A stretch of DNA of 64,000 bases from CAZRHH01 sp964599885. GTDB taxonomy: Bacteria; Chloroflexota; Dehalococcoidia; DSTF01; JACRBR01. Where the stretch lies: positions 26,807 to 90,806 of the forward strand of contig CAZRHH010000006.1 of NCBI GenBank assembly GCA_964599885.1, in the 5' to 3' direction. The translations under genes were made by a program, and so were the position numbers. Positions 44,866 to 53,452 of this stretch are shown here, piece after piece. How positions within the stretch are numbered: position 1 is the first letter of the stretch; the number at the start of each line of letters is the position of its first letter. The notes under the pieces are model-generated. The model saw only the letters and a program-made list of their open reading frames with translations, searched no databases and was not told where the DNA came from.

Positions 44866-46314
44866 CTACAGCAGCGGCCGCGCCGTCGGCTCGATCGGCA
44901 TCGGAAGCTGCGTCTCGCCGGCCAGATGCTTGTCGACGCCGGCCGCGCACGCCCGACCCTCCGCGATCGCCCACACGATCAAGCTCTGGCCGCGCCCCAT
45001 GTCGCCGCACGCGAACACGCCGGGCACGCTCGTCATGAACGAGGCGTCGCGTGCGACGTTCCCTCGTGCGTCGAGGCCGACGCCGAGTGTATCGAGCAAT
45101 CCTTCACGCTCCGGGCCGAGGAAACCCATCGCTAGCAGCACCAACTCGCACGGCAGCTCGAAGTCCGTCCCATCGATCTTCTGGAAGCGGCCCTCTACCA
45201 TCTCGACCTCGTGGGCGACCAGCGCCCGCACGTTCCCGTCGTCGTCGCCGACGAATCGCTCCGTGTTCACGCTGTACACGCGCTCGCCACCCTCCTGATG
45301 CGCCGATGACACGCGGAACACATTGGACCACGTGGGCCACGGGTTTGTGGGCGCGCGCGCGTCCGGGGGCCGCGGCAAGATCTCGAACTGATGCACCGAT
45401 GCCGCACCCTGCCGGTGCGCCGTGCCGAGACAGTCGGCGCCCGTATCGCCACCACCGATAATGACCACGCGCTTGCCCGCCGACGTGATCGTCGGCTCGG
45501 CGAGGTCGCCCTGCTGCACGCGGTTACCGATCGGCAGATACTCCATCGCCTGGTGGATCCCGCGCAGCTCCCGGCCCGGAATCGGCAGATCGCGGGCGGC
45601 GGTCGCGCCGCCGGCAAGCACCGTCGCGTCGAATGCCTCAAGCTCCGACGCCGGCACAGTTACACCGACGTTTGCGTTCACGCGAAACTCGGTGCCCTCC
45701 GCGCGCATCTGTTCCAGCCGCCGGTCCAGGTGCCGCTTCTCCATCTTGAATTCGGGAATCCCGTATCGCAGCAGCCCGCCAATGCGGTCGTCACGCTCGA
45801 ACACGACAACGTCGTGACCGGAGCGGGTGAGCTGTTGTGCTGCTGCCAGCCCGGCTGGCCCCGAACCAATCACGGCGACGCGCTTGCCCGTCCGCACCGA
45901 CGGAACGACGGGCTGGATCCAGCCTTCCGCCCACGCGCGGTCGACGATTTCCACCTCTACCTGCTTGATCGTCACCGGCTCCTGGTTGATCCCCAGCACG
46001 CACGATGTCTCACACGGCGCCGGGCACAACCGGCCCGTGAACTCGGGGAAATTATTCGTGGCGTGCAGCCGCTCGATCGCGTCGCGCCAGTGGTCGCGGT
46101 ACACGAGATCGTTCCAGTCGGGAATCAGGTTGCCAAGCGGGCAGCCGCTGTTGCAGAACGGGATCCCGCAATCCATGCAGCGCCCCGCCTGTTGCTTGAG
46201 CGTTTCCCGCGCAAACGGCTCGTACACCTCGTGCCAGTCGTACAGCCGCAACTCGACGGGCCGGCGCGCGGGCGTGATCCTGTCCCACTTGAGGAAGCCG
46301 GTCGTCTCACCCAT
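44866..46314 (-). CDS. gltD: Glutamate synthase (NADPH) small subunit
   Basis: 482 residues. N-terminal low-potential 4Fe-4S Cys: CMDCGIPFCNSGCPLGN and CPAPCETSCVLG. FAD/NADPH Rossmann motifs follow: VIGSGPAGLAAAQQL and VVIIGGGDTGADCLGTA. It passes electrons from NADPH to the large subunit for glutamate formation from glutamine and 2-oxoglutarate. Start ATG at 46312-46314, overlapping the end of gltB by 8 bases, so the two are one translational unit. Confidence 0.95.
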   Translation of the reverse strand: MGETTGFLKWDRITPARRPVELRLYDWHEVYEPFARETLKQQAGRCMDCGIPFCNSGCPLGNLIPDWNDLVYRDHWRDAIERLHATNNFPEFTGRLCPAPCETSCVLGINQEPVTIKQVEVEIVDRAWAEGWIQPVVPSVRTGKRVAVIGSGPAGLAAAQQLTRSGHDVVVFERDDRIGGLLRYGIPEFKMEKRHLDRRLEQMRAEGTEFRVNANVGVTVPASELEAFDATVLAGGATAARDLPIPGRELRGIHQAMEYLPIGNRVQQGDLAEPTITSAGKRVVIIGGGDTGADCLGTAHRQGAASVHQFEILPRPPDARAPTNPWPTWSNVFRVSSAHQEGGERVYSVNTERFVGDDDGNVRALVAHEVEMVEGRFQKIDGTDFELPCELVLLAMGFLGPEREGLLDTLGVGLDARGNVARDASFMTSVPGVFACGDMGRGQSLIVWAIAEGRACAAGVDKHLAGETQLPMPIEPTARPLL

Positions 46315-49300
46315 GCGCGGACGCCATCACGCGCTCGAGCGTCACTTCTTCCGTCCAGCCCGAAGCCGCCGCTTCTTCCATCACCGTCAGCACGCGCTTG
46401 AAGTCCTGCGGCATCACTTTCCGGAACGACTCGACTTCGCTCTCCCACTGCGTCAGCAGCCGGTCCGCGACGTCCGATCCCGTAAGCTCGCGGTGCCGCT
46501 CGACGGTCGTGCGCAGCCACTCGCGATCACCGTCGTTAAGCGGATCAAGATCGACCATCTGGTAGTTGACGAGCGACAGGAACTGATCGTCAGGATCGTA
46601 GACGTAGGCGATACCGCCCGACATGCCGGCGCCGAAGTTGCGGCCGGTCGGGCCGAGGATCACGACGCGCCCGCCCGTCATGTATTCGCATCCGTGGTCA
46701 CCGATACCTTCGGCGACAGCGGTCGCGCCCGAATTCCGCACGCAGAACCGCTCCCCGACAATGCCACGGAGGTACGCCTCCCCCGAGGTTGCGCCGTACA
46801 GCACGACGTTGCCCGCAACAATGTTCTCTTCCGCCAGGAACAGCGCGTTGCGATCCGGGTGAACGATCACGATCCCGCCCGACAAGCCCTTCGCCGTGTA
46901 GTCGTTGGCGTCACCCTCAAGCCGCAGCGTGATGCCTTTCGGCACGAACGCCCCAAAGCTCTGGCCCGCGGACCCGCGCAGGTGAATGCGTATCGTGTTG
47001 TCCGGCAGTCCGGCGCCGCCGTAGCGTCGCGTCAACTCCGAGCCGAGCATCGTGCCCACCGAGCGGTTCGTATTCTGCACGCACTTTTCGATCTCGACGG
47101 CGGTACCGTCGGTCAGCGCCGGCGCCGCTAACTCGATCAGTAGCGTGTCGAGCGCGCGCTCAAGACCGTGGTCCTGGCCGCGCGTGCAGTAGCGGTCCTG
47201 CCCCTCGTACGGGTTCTCGGCTTCCATCAGGATCGGCGTCAGATCGAGACCGTCCGCCTTCCAGTGATCGATCGCGGCGCGTACGTCCAGCATCTCCGGG
47301 TGGCCGACCGCCTCGGCGATCGAACGAAATCCGAGCGCCGCCAGATACTCGCGCACTTCGTCAGCGACGAACTCGAAGAAGTTGACGACGAACTCCGGCT
47401 TGCCGGCGAAGCGCTTGCGCAACTCCGGGTTCTGCGTCGCGATGCCGACGGGACACGTATCGAGGTGGCAGACACGCATCATCACGCAGACGCTCACGAC
47501 GAGCCGCGCTGTGCCGAAACCGAATTCCTCGCCACCCAGCAGCGCGCCGATGACGACGTCGCGCCCGGTCTTCAGTTGGCCGTCGACTTGCACCACGATC
47601 CGGTCGCGCAAGCCGTTCTTCATCAGCGTCTGCTGCGTCTCCGCAAGCCCAAGCTCCCACGGCGCGCCCGCGTGCTTAATCGATGTGAGCGGCGACGCGC
47701 CCGTACCGCCGTCGTGGCCCGAGATCAGCACGACATCGCTGTGCGCCTTCGCGACGCCGGCCGCGACCGTACCCACGCCGACCTGCGCGACGAGTTTCAC
47801 GTGTACGCGCGCACGCGGATTGGCGTTCTTGAGATCGTGGATGAGCTGCTTGATGTCTTCAATCGAATAAATGTCGTGATGCGGCGGCGGGCTGATCAGG
47901 CCAACGCCCGGCGTCGAGTAGCGGGTTTTCGCGATCCACGGATACACCTTGTGTCCGCCAAGCTGACCGCCTTCGCCGGGCTTCGCGCCCTGGGCCATCT
48001 TGATCTGCAAGTCGGTCGCGTTAACCAGATACTCCGACGTCACGCCGAACCGGCCCGAAGCCACCTGATGCACCGCAGATCCGCGCAGGTCGCCGTTCGG
48101 GTCGCGCACGTAGCGGTCCGCGTCCTCGCCACCTTCGCCCGTGTTGGACTTCGCGCCGATCCGGTTCATCGCGATCGCGAGCGTCTCGTGTACTTCCTTC
48201 GAAATCGATCCGTACGACATCGCGCCCGTCGCGAATCGCTTGAGTATCTCCGAGACCGGTTCCACTTCGTCGATCGGCACCGGTGCCCGCACGCCCTCAC
48301 GGAACGTGAACAGCCCGCGCAACGTCGCCAGCCGCCGCGACTGGTCGTCGACGAGCCGCGTGTACTCCTTGAACACGTCGTACCGCTTCGCGCGGGTTGC
48401 ATGCTGCAACTTGAACACCGTCTCCGGATTGAACAGGTGATACTCGCCTTCGCGCCGCCACTGATACTCCCCGCCGAACTCCAGATCGCGGTGCGCAAGC
48501 TCCGCCGGCCGCGGCGCGTACGCCCGGCGGTGACGTCGCGCAACTTCCTCCGCAATCTCATCGAGGCCGATGCCGCCAAGCCGCGACACGGTCCCCGTGA
48601 AGTATTCGTCGATAAGCTCGTGGCCCAGGCCAATCGCCTCGAATACCTGCGCCGCACGGTACGACGCAACCGCGGAGATGCCCATCTTCGACATCACCTT
48701 CAGCACGCCCTTGCCAGCCGCCTTCACGTAGTTTTTGATCGCGAGATGCGTGTCCATCTCGCCCAGCCCGTACAGCCCCTGCGCGGCAAGATCTTCGATC
48801 GACTCGAACGCCAGGTACGGATTGATCGCGCCCGCCCCGTACCCGATCAGCAGTGCCATGTGATGCACTTCGCGCGCATCTCCGGTCTCCAGCACCAGCC
48901 CGACCTTCGTGCGCGTCAGATCGCGGATCAGGTGGTGGTGTACAGCCGAAACCAGCAGCAGCGACGGGATCGGCGCCAGCTCCGGCCCGGAGTCCCGGTC
49001 CGACAGCACGATGATCCGCACTCCCTCATCGACCGCCTTCGACGCCTCGGCGCACACGCGGTCGAGCGCTTCGCGCAACGCCGCGCCGCCGCCCGCCACC
49101 CGGTAGAACCCCGCGATGACGCGCGCCAAAAACTCCGGCCTGTCGCCGTCGTCGTCGATGTGAATCAGCTTCGCCAGTTCGTCGTTGTCGAGAATCGGGA
49201 ACGGCAGCGCGATCTGGTGACACGCGTCCGGATCCGAAGCCAACAGATTGCCCTCAGCGCCGATCGTCGATGCCAGCGACGTCACCAACTCTTCGCGGAT

Positions 49301-50875
49301 CGCGTCCAGCGGCGGGTTCGTCACCTGCGCGAAGAGCTGCTGGAAATAGTCGAACAGCAGCCGCGATCGGTCCGACAGCACCGCGACCGGCGTGTCGGTG
49401 CCCATCGAACCGACCGCCTCGGCGCCAACCCTCGCCATCGGCGCGACGAGCAGCTTCAGCTCTTCGTGCGTATACCCAAAGGTCATCTGCCGCCGCACCA
49501 CGGACTGGTGCGAAGGCACGCGGTGCGTCCGTTCCGGCAAATCGCTCAGGTGTACGAGACCTTCTTCGCACCACTGCTCGTATGGATGCTCCGCCGCCAG
49601 TGTCGACTTGATCTCTTCGTCTTCGACGATGCGCCCGAGCGACGTGTCCACGAGGAACATCTTGCCCGGCTGCAGCCTGCCCTTCTTGACGACACGCGCC
49701 GGGTCGATGTCGACGACCCCCGCCTCGCTGGCCATGATCACGCGGTTGTTGTCCGTCACCCAGTACCGGCTCGGGCGAAGCCCGTTGCGGTCGAGCACCG
49801 CGCCGATCACCGTGCCATCAGTGAACGCGATGGAAGCCGGCCCGTCCCATGGCTCCATCAGTGACGCGTGATAGCGGTAGAACGCGCGCTTGGCTGCGGA
49901 CATCGTCGCGTGGTTCTCCCACGCTTCGGGAATCATCATCAGGACGCCATGCGCCAGCGAGCGACCGCTCAGGTGCAGCAGCTCCAGGCACTCGTCGAAA
50001 CTCATCGTGTCGGAAGGCGCGCCCGGTGTGATGATCGGCTGCGCACGCGCGAGATCGGGAATCAGCGGCGTGGACATCTGTGCGGCCCGCGCCCGCATCC
50101 AGTTGCGGTTGCCCTGCACCGTGTTGATCTCGCCGTTGTGCGCGACGAAGCGATACGGGTGGGCCAGCGGCCACGACGGGAACGTGTTGGTCGAAAACCG
50201 GCTGTGTACCAGCGCCAGCGCAGACTCCATCCGCGTGTCCGCCAGATCCGGAAAGAACTCCTGGAGCTGCGGCGTCGTCAGCATCCCCTTGTAGATGAGC
50301 GTCCGGCTCGACAGCGACGCGAAGTACACCGCAACGTCGTCGCGAAGTTCGTGCTCGGCGCGCTTGCGTAGCACGAACAGCTTGCGGTCCAGCTCGATGC
50401 CTGTTGCGCCTTCCGGATCGGTGAGGAAGCACTGCCAGAAGCTCGGCATCACCGCCCGCGCCGTCGGGCCGATCATTGAGTCGTCGATAGGAACGCTGCG
50501 CCAGCCGAGAACGCTCATCCCCTGTTCTCGCGCGATGCCTTCGAACGCCGCCTTGCTCTTCTCGGCGGCATCCGCCGCCAGCGGCAGAAACGCCAGCCCC
50601 ACGCCATAGGCGCCCGCCAGCGGCAGCTCGAATGGGGCAACGCCCCGCAGAAACGCGTCCGGTACCTGGATCAGAATTCCCGCGCCGTCGCCTGTGTTCA
50701 CCTCGGCCCCCGAAGCGCCGCGGTGGTCGAGCCTGCACAGCGCCCCAAGCGCCGTGTCGACGATGTCGCGGCTTCTCGCCCCCGTCACGTCAACGACGAA
50801 GCCGACACCGCAGCCATCGTGCTCGAATGCGGGATCGTAGAGACCGCTCGCTGCCGGCATCGCGCTGAACGGCAC
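46307..50875 (-). CDS. gltB: Glutamate synthase large subunit
   Basis: 1522 residues. I take a GTG at 50873-50875, with GGAGG 8 bases upstream, as the start; a further upstream frame to 51022 begins at a TTG inside the promoter. The glutamine amidotransferase class II domain has its Cys in DPAFEHDGCGVGFV (near residue 21, which fits removal of a short propeptide). The FMN/synthase domain has SKMGISAVASYRAAQVF and SGHDGGTGASPLTSIKHAG. The 3Fe-4S Cys are in CHLDTCPVGIATQNPE. The GXGXG C-terminal domain is present. With GltD it assimilates ammonia nitrogen. A strong promoter lies upstream. Confidence 0.95.
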   Translation of the reverse strand: MPFSAMPAASGLYDPAFEHDGCGVGFVVDVTGARSRDIVDTALGALCRLDHRGASGAEVNTGDGAGILIQVPDAFLRGVAPFELPLAGAYGVGLAFLPLAADAAEKSKAAFEGIAREQGMSVLGWRSVPIDDSMIGPTARAVMPSFWQCFLTDPEGATGIELDRKLFVLRKRAEHELRDDVAVYFASLSSRTLIYKGMLTTPQLQEFFPDLADTRMESALALVHSRFSTNTFPSWPLAHPYRFVAHNGEINTVQGNRNWMRARAAQMSTPLIPDLARAQPIITPGAPSDTMSFDECLELLHLSGRSLAHGVLMMIPEAWENHATMSAAKRAFYRYHASLMEPWDGPASIAFTDGTVIGAVLDRNGLRPSRYWVTDNNRVIMASEAGVVDIDPARVVKKGRLQPGKMFLVDTSLGRIVEDEEIKSTLAAEHPYEQWCEEGLVHLSDLPERTHRVPSHQSVVRRQMTFGYTHEELKLLVAPMARVGAEAVGSMGTDTPVAVLSDRSRLLFDYFQQLFAQVTNPPLDAIREELVTSLASTIGAEGNLLASDPDACHQIALPFPILDNDELAKLIHIDDDGDRPEFLARVIAGFYRVAGGGAALREALDRVCAEASKAVDEGVRIIVLSDRDSGPELAPIPSLLLVSAVHHHLIRDLTRTKVGLVLETGDAREVHHMALLIGYGAGAINPYLAFESIEDLAAQGLYGLGEMDTHLAIKNYVKAAGKGVLKVMSKMGISAVASYRAAQVFEAIGLGHELIDEYFTGTVSRLGGIGLDEIAEEVARRHRRAYAPRPAELAHRDLEFGGEYQWRREGEYHLFNPETVFKLQHATRAKRYDVFKEYTRLVDDQSRRLATLRGLFTFREGVRAPVPIDEVEPVSEILKRFATGAMSYGSISKEVHETLAIAMNRIGAKSNTGEGGEDADRYVRDPNGDLRGSAVHQVASGRFGVTSEYLVNATDLQIKMAQGAKPGEGGQLGGHKVYPWIAKTRYSTPGVGLISPPPHHDIYSIEDIKQLIHDLKNANPRARVHVKLVAQVGVGTVAAGVAKAHSDVVLISGHDGGTGASPLTSIKHAGAPWELGLAETQQTLMKNGLRDRIVVQVDGQLKTGRDVVIGALLGGEEFGFGTARLVVSVCVMMRVCHLDTCPVGIATQNPELRKRFAGKPEFVVNFFEFVADEVREYLAALGFRSIAEAVGHPEMLDVRAAIDHWKADGLDLTPILMEAENPYEGQDRYCTRGQDHGLERALDTLLIELAAPALTDGTAVEIEKCVQNTNRSVGTMLGSELTRRYGGAGLPDNTIRIHLRGSAGQSFGAFVPKGITLRLEGDANDYTAKGLSGGIVIVHPDRNALFLAEENIVAGNVVLYGATSGEAYLRGIVGERFCVRNSGATAVAEGIGDHGCEYMTGGRVVILGPTGRNFGAGMSGGIAYVYDPDDQFLSLVNYQMVDLDPLNDGDREWLRTTVERHRELTGSDVADRLLTQWESEVESFRKVMPQDFKRVLTVMEEAAASGWTEEVTLERVMASAHG

Positions 50876-51021
50876 CGACGTCTCCTCCAATCCGCCGCGC
50901 CTGGACGGGGGCGTTAGGGCGGCGTTATCGGCAGCGACGCCGGTGCTGCAGGCGTCCCGTGGCTGATCGGGCCTGTGAAGCGGAAGGTTCACGTCAATAC
51001 CTATGATGTCCGGAAGTCCCA

Positions 51022-51050
51022 ATTGTAACGCAGTTCACAATCGGTGTCAC
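51022..51050 (-). promoter_or_regulatory. Sigma-70-like promoter for gltB-gltD
   Basis: On the minus strand GTGACA (51045-51050), 17-base spacer, TACAAT (51022-51027); both hexamers match consensus at 5 of 6. The predicted start near 51015 leaves about 140 bases of leader before the GTG at 50875. Confidence 0.65.
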
Positions 51051-51527
51051 TGGACGCTCGCCGAATCTGCCTCTCCCGAGAAAACCGCAACGAGCGCCAC
51101 CGGCGCCCGTTCAGCCCGGCGTCAACGGCGAAATACCGCCGCCACCGGTCACGCTCCATATGAGATTGGAGATAGTATCCCAGCGCCACAACTTTGACAA
51201 GCGCCGTTGCAGCTGACGCGGCTGGTGTTTGCAGATTCCCGGGCAAGGACGATGGTACATCGCAGCCGCGGCGCCCGACCGAGCGCCGATTTTGATCCTG
51301 TGCGTCTACAACTGGGGCGGAGAACGGGCGCGCGGACACAACTCGTTCGCTTCAGACAAGCACGGTCTGCCACCTACAACGCGAGGAGGGGGACGCGAAC
51401 TGCGGAGACGTGCGCAAGGCGCTTGGTGGTTCGGCGTCGCAGCTGCAGCCACATCGATAAAATCTGCTGCCGTGGAGCGAATCCGTGTACCTCCGCGTCG
51501 GGTTCCGGAGCGCCTGAACAGGTATGA

Positions 51528-51555
51528 TGGTCCCAGGGGCGGGATTCGAACCTGC
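51528..51555 (-). other. tRNA 3'-end remnant (T-arm plus acceptor plus CCA), possible attachment site
   Basis: Minus strand reads GCAGGTTCGAATCCCGC (T-arm with GTTCGAATCC, one A-C mismatch in the stem), then CCCTGGG, A, CCA. The matching 5' acceptor strand (CCCAGGG) and the D and anticodon arms are not found in the following 85 bases. So this is a 3' fragment and not a gene. Site-specific integrases often use tRNA 3' ends as att sites and leave such a fragment at one end of an island. The two orphan genes that follow are compatible with this. Confidence 0.55.
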
Positions 51556-51720
51556 GATACACGGTTTTTTGCAGCGATTCGTTAGAATCAGTCCATGAAA
51601 GAGATGCGCTGCTCGTTCGGAGATGAGGGCTCACGAGCTTCAGCCACGGGGTGCTTGCGAACGCCATCCGCAGAACGTCCTGACCCAACTATGGATCGAG
51701 GGTGTCTGGTCTCCGGTCAG

Positions 51721-52161
51721 CTACCGTCCTAAGTAATCGTTAATCGTCTTTACCGCGCTGGCGCCCCAGATGTCGTCGCAACTCTCGTCAATCAGTGTGG
51801 CCGCTATTGCGAGCAAGTCGTGATCGCGCGCCCAGTCCAACTTTGGTAACACAAACGCCCCCACGTTGACGAGACCGCAAAGCAGGCCTGCCTGCTCGTC
51901 TCGGACGGACTTGAGCTGAAGCTCCGAAAGATACTCGGACTTGCGGCAGGCCAGGGTACTTTGGGTAGCGCTCGACCGGAAGATCTTGTCGAACCAGTCG
52001 TCACAGGGAGGAAGGCTGACGGTTGGTTGTGGCCTCAACGTGGGAAGAACCACTTTGGGCGTAGGCAGGACGACCCTGGTCGGAGGATCAGGATCGCAAG
52101 AACCCGCCACGGACGCGACGGCCACCGCAATGAAAACAACCAAAATCCTGATGGACAACAT
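51721..52161 (-). CDS. Small secreted or lipoprotein, unknown function
   Basis: 146 residues from the ATG at 52159-52161. The N-terminus MLSIRILVVFIAVAVASVAGSC is a signal peptide with a plausible lipobox Cys at residue 22, followed by a Pro/Val-rich linker (VLPTPKVVLPTLRPQPTVSLP). The mature part has three more Cys (in PPCDDWF, TLACRKS, GLLCGLV) and one more in DESCDDI. I recognise no family. It lies divergent from the 52401 gene (239 bases apart), in a region whose composition looks slightly lower in G+C than the neighbouring operons. Confidence 0.5.
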   Translation of the reverse strand: MLSIRILVVFIAVAVASVAGSCDPDPPTRVVLPTPKVVLPTLRPQPTVSLPPCDDWFDKIFRSSATQSTLACRKSEYLSELQLKSVRDEQAGLLCGLVNVGAFVLPKLDWARDHDLLAIAATLIDESCDDIWGASAVKTINDYLGR

Positions 52162-52400
52162 CGGCTGCCGATCTGATTGCGCCGACCTGGCGCCGCCGCT
52201 GAGTGGGTTCCGCCAGAAGGCAGCGATTCGTAATGCTATGCGCTAGACGCAAGCCTACGCTCGATTATGGGAGTTGTCAAATAAGCTCGCTTCGGAAATA
52301 CTGCCACTCACGGGTGAACCGAATCGGTTTCTCGGGCGCATGTAACCGCGGAGCATGCGGCGGTACCGACGAGTCGTTGGCCCTTTGAAGCGAGGCTATC

Positions 52401-53219
52401 GTGCGCGTCCTTGCATATCCGGCCATCCGCATACTGGCGGGCCTAGGCGTCTTCTCGTTCTTGCTGGCAGTCGCCGGAGTCGCTCTGCATGCGTGCTCTC
52501 AGGACGGCAAGCAAAACCCGCTGATTGGTATCGTCGGCCCAGCGGCCGACGTCCGTATCTGTGCGTCGGACTGCCAATTCCCTTCGCCCATCGTCAGGTT
52601 TTCAGCGGTCGCAGGAGCCACCGTCGGCGATCGCGCGGGTGACCCAATGAATCTGGTGTTCTACTCTCCGACGGCTAACCCCGACTTCATCGACCGCGTC
52701 GCCGGACAGCTCCGAAGCAGTGGATGGCAAGACAACCGGTGCGGCACCGGTCAGGGTGGGCCGCTTGCGTTTGCATCGACGTCCGTGGACGGTGCCTTTC
52801 AGGTCATAGGTCCATATCCCAAGAACTTCCTAGCGGACGGCCTTCGGTTCCCGGAGGCGTTCGGTACCTTCGTTACCCCCTGTCTAGCCCAGTATCACGT
52901 GCGACTTTACAAGGTCAGTGATCATTGGGTTCTTGGCTCGGCACACCGAGAGATCCAGACTTGCGGGCTCGCCGGACTTGCCGATTGTCCGACGGGACGG
53001 CAGTGCGGCGGATTCCATTGCGTGACAAGTTGGGAACAGGGCGAGGCAAAAGTGTTTGAAGCCTTTGGCTCTTGGGCGCGCTGCAAACTCAAGGTCTCGG
53101 GCTTTGGCTATCCTCCGATAATATTCCGACCCGAAGTGCCGACACCGGACCTGGCCGACAACGTGATCTCTGTTGTTGGGCTCGGATGCACCGTCAATCT
53201 TGACGAGTTGTTCAATTAG
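52401..53219 (+). CDS. Secreted protein of unknown function
   Basis: 272 residues from a GTG at 52401 with GAGG 5 bases upstream. The N-terminal signal segment LGVFSFLLAVAGVALHACSQDG (hydrophobic, ending in a Cys at about residue 32, so perhaps lipid-anchored) is followed by a mature domain rich in Cys (RICASDCQFP, DNRCGTG, TPCLAQY, QTCGLAGLADC, RQCGGFHC, RCKLK). The many Cys suggest disulfides outside the cell. No family is recognised. The 60 bases at 52801-52860 are 35 G+C, lower than many nearby genes. Confidence 0.6.
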   Translation: MRVLAYPAIRILAGLGVFSFLLAVAGVALHACSQDGKQNPLIGIVGPAADVRICASDCQFPSPIVRFSAVAGATVGDRAGDPMNLVFYSPTANPDFIDRVAGQLRSSGWQDNRCGTGQGGPLAFASTSVDGAFQVIGPYPKNFLADGLRFPEAFGTFVTPCLAQYHVRLYKVSDHWVLGSAHREIQTCGLAGLADCPTGRQCGGFHCVTSWEQGEAKVFEAFGSWARCKLKVSGFGYPPIIFRPEVPTPDLADNVISVVGLGCTVNLDELFN

Positions 53220-53233
53220 GAGACCGCGACTCT

Positions 53234-53257
53234 CGACACGATTGTTTGATCGTGTTG
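53234..53257 (+). terminator. Stem-loop after the secreted-protein gene
   Basis: ACACGAT (53236-53242), loop TGTTTG, ATCGTGT (53249-53255), extendable by two pairs, starts 15 bases after the stop. No T-run follows, so termination is plausible only. The rest of the gap to 53452 (about 230 bases) shows nothing. Confidence 0.45.
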
Positions 53258-53452
53258 CTACATCGCTACGCGGTCGGAACCTGAACCAAAAACCTGCACT
53301 CGCCGTGCTCCGCGGCGGATTCTGTTACCAGCGCCCCCGGCAGCGCCATCCAGCTCCCCTTGTCTCACCACTACGCGCGTACTACCTAACCGGACCGCGC
53401 GAAAAACGTGGCAGAGTATCCGCAGCGGTAAGCCAACACGTGAGAGTGTTCG

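Larger units (their letters stand above)
50876..51720. other. Long gene-free region upstream of gltB with a promoter and a tRNA remnant
   Basis: 845 bases without a believable gene. It holds the gltB promoter (51022-51050) and, at 51528-51555, a tRNA 3'-end remnant on the minus strand. Several open frames run through it, but their translations are Arg/Pro-rich shadows or read through the tRNA piece (for example an antisense GGIRTCDTRF string, a known artefact of reading tRNA backwards). Confidence 0.6.

Noticed and set aside
47168..49864. 898-codon plus-strand open frame
   Set aside because: Antisense of glutamate synthase large subunit, with shadow composition (long runs rich in Arg, Val, His and Asp) and no motif.
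51528..51640. Complete tRNA or tmRNA gene
   Set aside because: No 5' acceptor strand pairing with CCCTGGG and no normal D or anticodon arm found in the adjacent sequence; only the 3' part is present.
51374..51688. 104-codon minus-strand frame through the tRNA remnant
   Set aside because: Its middle is the translation of the tRNA fragment itself; no ribosome site and no family.
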